Below are positions 49,549-57,483 of a stretch of 64,000 nt of DNA, in pieces. Location: contig OZ246020.1 in NCBI GenBank assembly GCA_965230795.1, forward strand, positions 1,488,001 through 1,552,000. Reading direction: 5' to 3'. The position numbers and the translations under genes were made by a program. The notes under the pieces are model-generated. The model saw only the letters and a list, made by a program, of their open reading frames with translations, did not search any database and was not told where the DNA came from. The DNA comes from PZPK01 sp965230795 (GTDB lineage Bacteria; Pseudomonadota; Gammaproteobacteria; Pseudomonadales; Oleiphilaceae). How positions within the stretch are numbered: the stretch's first letter is position 1; each line of letters opens with the position of its first letter.

Positions 49549-50343
49549 ATGCAAAGGTTAATGTTCGTGCGGGTTTGGCTTGCCCGTATCCTGGTTGGCA
49601 TGTGTGTGTCCAGTTTTGGACACTCTGATGTGACGGGCGATTTGGTTGAGGCCCGAGCGGTTATTGAGTCTACCCACACAGAATCAGCGAGTGTCGAGAA
49701 ACAGATCAATCAGCTCTCCGCTGAAGCTCAGGAGACCGTGGCGGATTACCTGGCGAATCAGCGGCGAGCCGACGTGATAGAGGCATACAACGCTCAACTG
49801 AAGAAATTGATCCAGGCCCAGGAACAGGAGCAGCTGGGCTTACTTGAACAGATTGAATCCATCACCGATACCGAGCGAGCGGTCTTACCCATGCTGAATA
49901 CCCTGGTTGACGAACTTGAGCATTTTGTCTCGGGTGACACCCCGTTTTTACCCGAGGAACGTGAGCAGCGAATCGCTCGCCTACAGAAGCTTCTTGAACG
50001 CGCCGATATCAGCGTCGCTGAAAAGTATCGACAGATACTCGAAGCCTATCAGGTGGAAGTGGAATATGGTCGTACACTGGAGGCTTATCGCGGTCGTTTG
50101 ATTGGCCAGGCATCAGGCTCTGAGCCCTCTTCATATGTCACTTATCTGCGAATTGGACGGATGGCGCTTTACTACCAAAGCCTCGATGGGCTGCAAAGTG
50201 CGCTATGGCGCCCGCAGCAGGAACGCTGGCAGGTCTTGACTGATGCCCAGAATCTGGCAGTGAGTCAGGCCATCCAGGTGGCTCGCCAGGAGAGGGTGCC
50301 TGAATTGCTGGATCTGCCGGTGCCTCAGCTGGCCGAACCTTGA
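49549..50343 (+). CDS. DUF3450 periplasmic protein of the TonB2-type system
   Basis: A 264-residue protein with a signal peptide (about 1-26, MQRLMFVRVWLARILVGMCV). A long helical coiled-coil stretch follows (about 35-130, LVEARAVIESTHTESASVEK), then ERADISVAEKYRQILEAYQ and GRMALYYQSLDG, typical of DUF3450. In Vibrio it is the first gene of the TtpC/TonB2 cluster. Start choice: ATG 49549 (AGAGAGG close upstream) or 49561; the frame extends back to 49444 without a sensible signal. It likely shares a periplasmic complex with TtpC. Confidence 0.85.
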   Translation: MQRLMFVRVWLARILVGMCVSSFGHSDVTGDLVEARAVIESTHTESASVEKQINQLSAEAQETVADYLANQRRADVIEAYNAQLKKLIQAQEQEQLGLLEQIESITDTERAVLPMLNTLVDELEHFVSGDTPFLPEEREQRIARLQKLLERADISVAEKYRQILEAYQVEVEYGRTLEAYRGRLIGQASGSEPSSYVTYLRIGRMALYYQSLDGLQSALWRPQQERWQVLTDAQNLAVSQAIQVARQERVPELLDLPVPQLAEP

Positions 50344-50437
50344 GGCTCTTGTGACAGCAAACAGACCCCATTTTTCCGATCGACACGACAAACCGGTCGT
50401 AGACATCATTTCTTTTAGCGAATAAGTAACTCGAATC

Positions 50438-51850
50438 ATGAAAGCAAATCTGTTTTTTTCCCTGATATGTACTGGCGTTTTTAGCTTGGCAATAACCCTG
50501 CCTATTGAAGCGCATGCAGAGTCATTTGTAAGTAGTGCGCGACATATAGCCAACGCTGATCGCTTGAGTGATGCCGAACGACAACGCTTCTTTACCATGA
50601 AACTCGATGGGCAGCGGGCATTGCGTCAACAGAGTGAAGTTCGCCTGGCCCGGGCCGAAGCTGAGCAGGAGCGCCTGAAGGGCGTGTTCGATGGCAATGA
50701 GAGCAAACTGGCGGAGCTGGAAAACCGCCTGCGTCAACGCAGTGGCGTGCTTGGTGAGGTATTCGGTGTGGCCAAGGAGAGCGCTCAGGCATTGCAAGCG
50801 ACACTACAGGATTCACTAACCAGCGCAGAGCTGCCTGATCGGGTTGATGCATTGTCCTTTGCCGATGCGCGACGTATTCCCACCTTGAGCGACCTGCGGT
50901 CTCTCACGGCACTGTTGCTGCAGGAAATGCAGGTCAGTGGCGAGGTGAGCCGTTTTGATCGCGCCGTGGTGACGACGTCCGGTAAGGAGGAACAACAGAC
51001 CCTGTTGCGTTTTGGTACCTTCTCGCTCGCCAATACCAGTGGTGACTATCTGCTCTGGGATGTGCAGCGTCAGCAGGTTGTGGCTTTGGAGGTGCAACCT
51101 GCCGGCGCCGATGATTTGGATGCGTATCTGAATGGGTCGGGTGGCAGTGTACTCATTGATCCCGGTCGCGGATCTCTGTTCAGTCTGGGAAATCGCTTGC
51201 CTGATTTGTGGGAGCGAGTGGAGCAGGGCGGGCAGATCGGGTATCTGATTCTCGCTCTGGGTATTAGCGGCTTAAGTCTGGCTGTATGGCGATTACTATT
51301 GCTATTGAGAACCGAGATCGGGGTGCGTCAGCAGCTGAAGAACGGTTCCGTACTAAACGCAGGCAATCCGCTCGGACGTGTTCTGCAGACCATGCAACAG
51401 CTTGAGATTGAAGAGCCGAGCATGCCAACGGGTTCAGTGGAACAGCGACGCGAGTTGCTGGAGATCAAGCTGGAAGAAGCTATTCTGCGCGAGATGCCGA
51501 ATATTGAGCGCGGCCAGGGCTATCTGAAACTACTTGCAGCGGTGGCGCCACTACTGGGTTTGCTGGGAACTGTGGTAGGGATGATCGCGACGTTTCAGAG
51601 TATCACCCTTTTCGGTACCGGCGATCCCAAATTGATGGCCAGTGGTATTTCCCAGGCACTGGTGACCACCGTTTTGGGTCTGGTTGTTGCAGTGCCGATT
51701 CTGTTTTGCCACAGCTTGCTGGCAAACAGAGGGCGCCGCTTGCTGCAAATTCTTCAGGAAAAAAGTCTCGCAGCACTCACTGCATCCGATCTGGAACAGG
51801 CGAATCGGATCGACGCCAGGGACAAAGAGCAGGCTAGACATGCTGCCTGA
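50438..51850 (+). CDS. ttpC: TtpC-type long ExbB-like protein
   Basis: A 470-residue protein, twice the size of ExbB. It has a signal peptide (about 1-27) and a periplasmic helical domain (LARAEAEQERLKGVFDGNES and onward, to about 260). A TM at about 268-290 precedes the MotA/TolQ/ExbB domain (about 360-460), with LKLLAAVAPLLGLLGTVVGM and LFGTGDPKLMASGISQALVTT. This domain order is that of Vibrio TtpC, an extra component needed by TonB2 to energise receptors. It overlaps the next gene by 11 bp. Confidence 0.88.
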   Translation: MKANLFFSLICTGVFSLAITLPIEAHAESFVSSARHIANADRLSDAERQRFFTMKLDGQRALRQQSEVRLARAEAEQERLKGVFDGNESKLAELENRLRQRSGVLGEVFGVAKESAQALQATLQDSLTSAELPDRVDALSFADARRIPTLSDLRSLTALLLQEMQVSGEVSRFDRAVVTTSGKEEQQTLLRFGTFSLANTSGDYLLWDVQRQQVVALEVQPAGADDLDAYLNGSGGSVLIDPGRGSLFSLGNRLPDLWERVEQGGQIGYLILALGISGLSLAVWRLLLLLRTEIGVRQQLKNGSVLNAGNPLGRVLQTMQQLEIEEPSMPTGSVEQRRELLEIKLEEAILREMPNIERGQGYLKLLAAVAPLLGLLGTVVGMIATFQSITLFGTGDPKLMASGISQALVTTVLGLVVAVPILFCHSLLANRGRRLLQILQEKSLAALTASDLEQANRIDARDKEQARHAA

Positions 51851-52367
51851 CTGGAATCAATGGGTGTTTGCCCTGGGGCAGTTTTTTCAGGCGGGTGGCT
51901 GGGTACTCATCATCATCCTGGGGGTGAGCCTGGTCATGTTGACCTTGTTACTGGAGCGCCTGCTGTTTCGCTTGCGTGGCTACAGGCAGCTCGTGCATCA
52001 GTTCGAGGTCGTGAAAAACAGGTTCGCGGAATCGCGTCTGTTAGCAATTCAACATAAGGAATGGGAGCGGATCTGGCGCTGCGATCTGGATCTGGCCCTG
52101 AAAGCCTCGTTTCCCATGATTAAAACACTCATCGCCATGTGCCCGATGGTAGGGTTGCTTGGCACGGTAAGCGGCATGATTCAGGTATTCGACAGCCTGG
52201 CACTCTATGGTACCGGCAATCCCAGGCTGATGGCATCGGGCGTAGCCAGTGCGACCATTCCGACGATGACGGGAATGGCCGTCGCGGTGCTGGGACTGTT
52301 GTGTTACAGCTGGCTAAAACACTGGTCTGATACTCAACGACGACACTTAATAAACGGGAGAGGCTAG
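51840..52367 (+). CDS. exbB: ExbB (MotA/TolQ/ExbB proton channel family)
   Basis: A 175-residue protein with TMs at about 16-38, 92-115 and 130-155. The family core reads PMIKTLIAMCPMVGLLGTVS then DSLALYGTGNPRLMASGVAS. It forms the proton channel with ExbD that drives TonB. The ATG at 51840 overlaps the ttpC stop by 11 bp; a longer frame exists only as a shadow of ttpC. exbD follows 2 bp later. Confidence 0.92.
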   Translation: MLPDWNQWVFALGQFFQAGGWVLIIILGVSLVMLTLLLERLLFRLRGYRQLVHQFEVVKNRFAESRLLAIQHKEWERIWRCDLDLALKASFPMIKTLIAMCPMVGLLGTVSGMIQVFDSLALYGTGNPRLMASGVASATIPTMTGMAVAVLGLLCYSWLKHWSDTQRRHLINGRG

Positions 52368-52369
52368 CG

Positions 52370-52777
52370 GTGCGACAACGTTTTCTGTTCGCTGATCAGG
52401 AAGAAGACGCGGAAATCAATATGACACCTATGCTGGATGTGGTGTTTATCATGCTGATCTTTTTCATCGTCTCGACTTCCTTTGTGCGTGAATCCGGTAT
52501 CGATATCAATCGCCCGAGCGCCGAATCTGCACAATCCCAGGCTCAGTCGGCAGTAATGCTTGGGCTGGGTGCTGATGAATCCATTTGGCTGGATCGCAAG
52601 CCCGTTGATGTGCGTATGCTGCGCCCGGCGCTGGAACGCATGAAAGTGGATCAGGCAGAGTTGCGGGTGGTGGTGCAGGCGGATGAAGCGTCCAGCACTG
52701 GCACTCTGGTTAAGTTGCTTGATCAACTGCGCCTCGCCAAGGTGCCCTATACGGTTGCGACCAAACCCTCTGAATAG
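52370..52777 (+). CDS. exbD: ExbD/TolR-family protein
   Basis: A 135-residue protein starting at GTG. The membrane helix at about 22-42 (NMTPMLDVVFIMLIFFIVST) carries the essential Asp in TPMLDVVFI. A periplasmic domain follows (LRVVVQADEASSTGTLVKLL). It is the standard length. Its start is 2 bp after the exbB stop and tonB follows 29 bp later. Confidence 0.94.
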   Translation: MRQRFLFADQEEDAEINMTPMLDVVFIMLIFFIVSTSFVRESGIDINRPSAESAQSQAQSAVMLGLGADESIWLDRKPVDVRMLRPALERMKVDQAELRVVVQADEASSTGTLVKLLDQLRLAKVPYTVATKPSE

Positions 52778-52806
52778 CGCCTAAAAAAGATGACTAAGGT
52801 AGAGCG

Positions 52807-53565
52807 ATGAAGCACGGCCTGGAAGAGAGTGATTCGGCACACGAGTTAACTGTTCAGACTGCCAGTCCGGGGCTGTCCGGGATTCGGATTCACAGTGTCA
52901 GTCAGTTGATTTGGCTTTTTCCCTTGGGGGGTTTGCTGAGTGTGCTGCTGTTTTTGCTGCTGGCGAAACTGATCAGCCACGAAGCCGGTGACTGGCAAAG
53001 CCTTGAAGCGTTGCCTGCGTTTGATTTCCGGATGCTTCGTCAGGAGTCGGATGTGCAACGGCTGAAGCGGGAGTTGCCGCAGGAGCCCAAAGTGTTGCCG
53101 CAGCCGACGCTGCCCCAGAGTCCGCAAAACAACATCAGCCCGGACCTGGAATCCATGGAATTGGATATGCCAACGCTCGACGTTCCCAAAATAGAGTTGG
53201 GCATACAGATCGATATGCGTTCGGCTCTGAAGGGTTTGAGTTCCGCGCACCCCGACACTGAGATGTTTATGGTGGATGTGCCCTTTGATGCTAATCCGCG
53301 TGTACTCACGCGCACATCGCCGCGCTATCCGTCACGGGCGCTGCGTCGTCACATCGAAGGCTACGTCGTGGTGGAGTTTCTGGTGACACCCGGCGGGGAT
53401 GTGGATGCCGATACGTTGAAAATTATCGAGTCGGTACCTGAGGGCATGTTTGACAATGCCGTGCTTCGTTCCATCAAGCGCTGGAAGTTCCAAACCAAAC
53501 GCCAGCATGGGGTCGCCCAGCCTTATCGCGCGCGTCAGAAAGTTGAGTTCAAACTGGATAGTTAA
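52807..53565 (+). CDS. tonB: TonB energy transducer
   Basis: A 252-residue TonB. The TM is at about 33-55 (LIWFPLGGLLSVLLFLLLAK-like), then a short Pro/Gln linker (PQEPKVLPQPTLPQSPQNN), and a C-terminal TonB domain at about 170-250 (YPSRALRRHIEGYVVVEFLV; SIKRWKFQTKRQHG). The Pro-rich spacer is shorter than in E. coli TonB1, which suits the TonB2 group where extra proteins help span the periplasm. Context: fifth gene of the cluster, divergent from a haem receptor. Confidence 0.9.
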   Translation: MKHGLEESDSAHELTVQTASPGLSGIRIHSVSQLIWLFPLGGLLSVLLFLLLAKLISHEAGDWQSLEALPAFDFRMLRQESDVQRLKRELPQEPKVLPQPTLPQSPQNNISPDLESMELDMPTLDVPKIELGIQIDMRSALKGLSSAHPDTEMFMVDVPFDANPRVLTRTSPRYPSRALRRHIEGYVVVEFLVTPGGDVDADTLKIIESVPEGMFDNAVLRSIKRWKFQTKRQHGVAQPYRARQKVEFKLDS

Positions 53566-53582
53566 TCAGAGGTTCCTCATTC

Positions 53583-54788
53583 ATGACTCCCGAATCGATA
53601 CTTGCCAGCGTCCGTTTCTTCCTCTCATCTCTGGGCATTTTCCTGTTCCTGATGCTGGTGTGGGTACCAAGCTCGAGTGCGGATCGTCTGTCACCGGCCA
53701 TGTACCAGCAATTGGTCAAAGTGGGCAACCTGATGGAGATTGAATCCTGGCAGGAAGCCAAATCCCTGCTGGAGGAACTCGGCCAACGAGCCAGCGGTGA
53801 CTATGCCAAAGCCTTGGCTGCCCAGTCTCTCGGACAAATCGCTGTCCACCAGGAAGATCTGGAAACGGCGCTCTCGCAGTTTCTGAAAGCCTACGAGCTT
53901 GATAGCTTGCCCCCTGAACGGAACCAGCAGCTTCAGCACAGTATTGCGCAGCTTCAGTGCGCTCTGGATCAGTGGCAAGTGTGCCGGGACAATCTGGCGC
54001 AATGGATCAGCATGGCGAGTGATCGGGTCAAAGCCAGTGATCATATGCTATTGGCCCAGGCCGAAGCCATGCTGGAACACTGGAGTGCTGTGCTTGAATC
54101 GGTTGGCAGGGCCATTGCGCTGCGGAAGCGGGCCCCGTTGAGTTGGTATCGTTTGCTCGTCGCCGCTCACCTGAATCTTGAGCGGTGGCGGCACGCCACC
54201 GCGGTTCAGCAAATGATTGTTGCGTATTATCCGCAGGAGGCGGATGCCTGGCGGCGCCTGGTAGCCTTTCATATGCAACAGCAACAAACGGCCCAGGCTC
54301 TCGCCGTGATGCGTTTGGCCTATGAACGTGGTATGACCACAAGTCCCCGCGACATACGTTTGCTGGTGCAGCTGCTATATCAGAACTCCTTACCGTTCCG
54401 TGCCGCTATGGTGTTGTCTAGTGCGATGGATAGCGACAAACTGGCAGCAGATACCAGCGACCTGAGTTTACTGGCCGGGCTCTGGCTTGAAGCGCAGGAG
54501 CTTGAGAGAGCGGCAGGGGCTTATCGACAACTGATTGCGGTGGATGATCAAGGCAAATGGAGGCTGCGTCTGGCGAAGGTGCTGATGCAAGCTCGGGATT
54601 GGCAAACGCTGGTGGATCTGGCGGCGTCTTCTGATACGGACCCTGAACTGGAGTTGATGCGTGCCATTGCATTGATCAATCTTAAGCGTTTCGATATCGC
54701 GAGAACTCACCTGGAGCATGCCGGCCAGGATGAGAGTTTGCAGACTCAGGTCAAGAGCTGGTTGTCTTATCTGGATCAGTTGTCATAA
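53583..54788 (+). CDS. TPR-repeat protein of the TonB2-type cluster
   Basis: A 401-residue exported protein. The signal is about 1-33, then helical pairs consistent with TPR repeats (AKALAAQSLGQIAVHQEDLE; LLAQAEAMLEHWSAVLESVG; AWRRLVAFHMQQQQTAQALA). A TPR gene ends the equivalent Vibrio cluster, so membership is supported by position as well as by sequence. It probably helps assemble the TonB2 machinery in the periplasm; the exact role is unknown to me. It lies 17 bp after tonB. Confidence 0.8.
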   Translation: MTPESILASVRFFLSSLGIFLFLMLVWVPSSSADRLSPAMYQQLVKVGNLMEIESWQEAKSLLEELGQRASGDYAKALAAQSLGQIAVHQEDLETALSQFLKAYELDSLPPERNQQLQHSIAQLQCALDQWQVCRDNLAQWISMASDRVKASDHMLLAQAEAMLEHWSAVLESVGRAIALRKRAPLSWYRLLVAAHLNLERWRHATAVQQMIVAYYPQEADAWRRLVAFHMQQQQTAQALAVMRLAYERGMTTSPRDIRLLVQLLYQNSLPFRAAMVLSSAMDSDKLAADTSDLSLLAGLWLEAQELERAAGAYRQLIAVDDQGKWRLRLAKVLMQARDWQTLVDLAASSDTDPELELMRAIALINLKRFDIARTHLEHAGQDESLQTQVKSWLSYLDQLS

Positions 54789-54881
54789 GGTCGAATTTCC
54801 GGGCTCAGGGCAGGAAAGAAGTCAATCTGAAGACTATAGTTTAAGCATATCACTTGAATAGAAAGGCTGACGGACTGCACT

Positions 54882-55676
54882 ATGCTTTTTTCACGCTGGC
54901 TGGCATTCATCATTCTCTTTGGCTATCTGATGCCCATACAGGCTTCTGATCTTGCTGATGAGCTTCCCAAACGCAGCTTGACGGTGGCGTTTGCTGAAAA
55001 TTATCCACCGTTCAGCAGCCTTGCCGAAAATGGTGAGGCGACGGGTATATTGAAGGACTTTCTCGAGGCATTGCTGCGTGAGCGCCTGGGCGTGCGTATT
55101 TCCTATGGAGTTTATCCCTGGGCACGCGGGCAGGAGCTGGTCAGGGAAGGGGTGGTCGATGCGTTTTTCACGATTCCCAACGACTCTCGTCGGGAGTATA
55201 CGACCGTCAGCACACGTCCGCTTTTCGTGTCAGATTATTACCTCTACACAGGGAAAACCAATGTTAATGCCGGCCTTTTGCATTCCATCAACTCACTGTC
55301 TGAGTTGAGCCAGCACCAACAGCTGGTTCACGCCCATATTCTTGGCGGGGGCTGGCACGGTACCCATCTGGCGCAGATGAAAAACGTCACGGTTGTCAGG
55401 GATTCACGTCGTATTCTCGAACTGCTGAGATTAAATCGTGTCGATGTCTATATTGAACAGCGCCCGCTGATGAACTATCAGCTCAAACAGCTGGGGATTC
55501 AGGACGAGATTCTGGAAATCCCGAATGTGATGGATGCAACCCAGTGGCATTTGTGTATCAGCAAACAGTCCGAATACACCATGCTGATGCCACATGTTGA
55601 TCGACTACTGGATGATCTGGCAGCAAGCGGTGAACTGGAAACGATACGTCAGAATATCTTCAATCGTTACCGCTGA
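54882..55676 (+). CDS. Orphan periplasmic solute-binding protein, family 3
   Basis: A 264-residue secreted protein. The signal is about 1-22 (WLAFIILFGYLMPIQAS), then the PBPb fold: LTVAFAENYPPFSSLAENGE and ISYGVYPWARGQELVREG. ENYPPF and YPWARG are typical of this group. No permease or ATPase is near; it is a single gene between the TonB cluster and a convergent Omp85-type gene. Confidence 0.82.
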   Translation: MLFSRWLAFIILFGYLMPIQASDLADELPKRSLTVAFAENYPPFSSLAENGEATGILKDFLEALLRERLGVRISYGVYPWARGQELVREGVVDAFFTIPNDSRREYTTVSTRPLFVSDYYLYTGKTNVNAGLLHSINSLSELSQHQQLVHAHILGGGWHGTHLAQMKNVTVVRDSRRILELLRLNRVDVYIEQRPLMNYQLKQLGIQDEILEIPNVMDATQWHLCISKQSEYTMLMPHVDRLLDDLAASGELETIRQNIFNRYR

Positions 55677-55716
55677 TAATGCTTGGCAGTCTTGAGCAAT
55701 CAGACGATTTCCCAAT

Positions 55717-57405
55717 TTAAAAATCCACTTGTCCCGTCAGAATAATCTGATAATTGTCTACTTCTTCCCGCGCCACCAGTGGCCAGGCGATATCCAGGTG
55801 TAGCACTTTATCGACATTGAACTTGGACGGCGAGCCGCGCAGTCCGATCCCGACATTGGCCAGTGTTTCATCGATATCCGATTCGGAATTGGCTTCGCCC
55901 CAGGTTTTGCCAGCATCCAGATACACAGCGCCACCCAGATAGAGCAGGTTTATCAAATGGACGTCGGTAAAATGGCGTCGCTCCAGAGAAAAAGTCCATT
56001 GCTCATTGCCCAGTTGGGTGTCGTTGGGATAGCCTCTCAGATTGTCACTGCCGCCGGAACTTAGCGCTTCGTCATCATCCAGATTGCGACCACGGGCATA
56101 GCGCAGCCGCGCGTACCAGCGGTTCTTGCGGTCCGGGAAATGGAAATAATCCACCTTGCCCTCGAAAAGGGTATTTTCCGGTCGTTCTGCATCGAGGTTA
56201 TAACGTCCATCGGTACTGCCGCCGAGTCTCAGTAAGTGATGATCTCCGAGGCTGGCGGAATATTCCGAGTTCAGAAAGAAAATCCAGGCGTTTTGGGTGC
56301 TATCCCACTGTTGTCGTGACCGGCCCAGACGAATCTGATGGAAAAAGCCGACGGCAATGTCCTCGTTACGGTGGCTATGGGTAATGTTGGACAAGGTGGC
56401 AAACCGGTCTTCTATAAAGATCCATTGCAACCAGGGGTATTTGAGCTTGCGGCTTTCGGGCGGCTCGGATACGTCGGCATCTACTGTTTCAAATTCTGAT
56501 TTGTCCCAGGTAATGCCCAGTTCCCATCGCTGTACAGCATCATTACGACGTCCTGCCGAGAAGCCGGCATAGAGATCCCAGTCCTCGTCGTGACGGCTGT
56601 ATTCATTCACCACCTCATCGTTGACTTCAATGGTTTTGGTTTCGGTTCGATCATTGAAGGAAAAGCCTGCTGACCAGGTGCTGTCCAATTCCGGGAAGGG
56701 GCGAACCAGGTTGAATCCGCGGGCATCACCATCCGAGTTATCCTCATACCGAAGGTGGAGTCTGGTGTGATCGCCGATAATATTCGGATGCCTGAAGCGA
56801 AAGATCTTGCCGTTGCGGTCGGAATCTCTGAAATAGCCCAGTGAGAGTGTCTGGCCACTACCAAGCAGATTCTGTTCGGTTACTCCGAAGCCGCTTTTAT
56901 TTTCACCGCCTGAGCGGGAGGCCGAAGCAGAAGGGGTGAGAGTCCAGACATCCCGAACCACAACCAGAAGATAAATGCGATTCTTGCAGACTTTACGAGG
57001 CAGGATCATAGCGTCAACCAGGTAGTCTTTGCTACGTAGCTCGCGCTCGGTTTCCCGTATGATCTTTGGGTCCAGGGCTTCCCCGGTACTAAAAATAAGC
57101 TGACGTTTAACTGTCGTGGCCCGGGTGTCGATATGCAGCGTGTTGGCCGCGCGATACAGCCAGTTGTTTTCCTTGGGATCAGCCTCATTGAAGATGGGCA
57201 GGGTGACAGTGCTGATACCTGCGATTTCATACCCCGCATAGCGTTGGTAATCGATCTGTTTGCGGGTGTCGACAAATTCAAACAGCGCTGGCGTGTCCGG
57301 CTCAAACAGTACCGAACAGTTGTCATCAGCCGCTTCATCTGATTGTACGGTTTGACAGCAGAGGGCGATGACGACAGTCAGGGACATCCATAGAAACTTG
57401 GGCAT
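55717..57405 (-). CDS. Omp85-superfamily outer-membrane barrel protein (TamA-like)
   Basis: A 562-residue protein with a signal peptide (about 1-22). One or two POTRA domains follow (about 65-155: DTRATTVKRQLIFSTGEALD and RETERELRSKDYLVDAMILP). Next is a surface-antigen barrel with GGSDNLRGYPNDTQLGNEQW (the conserved RGY lid-lock motif) and a final strand ending in Phe (ILTGQVDF). It is shorter than BamA (about 800) and near TamA (about 577). The barrel motif supports the family; the cargo is unknown. It is a single gene, convergent with the solute-binding protein. Confidence 0.82.
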   Translation of the reverse strand: MPKFLWMSLTVVIALCCQTVQSDEAADDNCSVLFEPDTPALFEFVDTRKQIDYQRYAGYEIAGISTVTLPIFNEADPKENNWLYRAANTLHIDTRATTVKRQLIFSTGEALDPKIIRETERELRSKDYLVDAMILPRKVCKNRIYLLVVVRDVWTLTPSASASRSGGENKSGFGVTEQNLLGSGQTLSLGYFRDSDRNGKIFRFRHPNIIGDHTRLHLRYEDNSDGDARGFNLVRPFPELDSTWSAGFSFNDRTETKTIEVNDEVVNEYSRHDEDWDLYAGFSAGRRNDAVQRWELGITWDKSEFETVDADVSEPPESRKLKYPWLQWIFIEDRFATLSNITHSHRNEDIAVGFFHQIRLGRSRQQWDSTQNAWIFFLNSEYSASLGDHHLLRLGGSTDGRYNLDAERPENTLFEGKVDYFHFPDRKNRWYARLRYARGRNLDDDEALSSGGSDNLRGYPNDTQLGNEQWTFSLERRHFTDVHLINLLYLGGAVYLDAGKTWGEANSESDIDETLANVGIGLRGSPSKFNVDKVLHLDIAWPLVAREEVDNYQIILTGQVDF

Positions 57406-57483
57406 CAGGTTTCAGTTCCTGAGATCGATCCTGAAAGCCACAAATTCAATAGGGTATAAAGTTGTGTTGATAGAGCCATAGTC

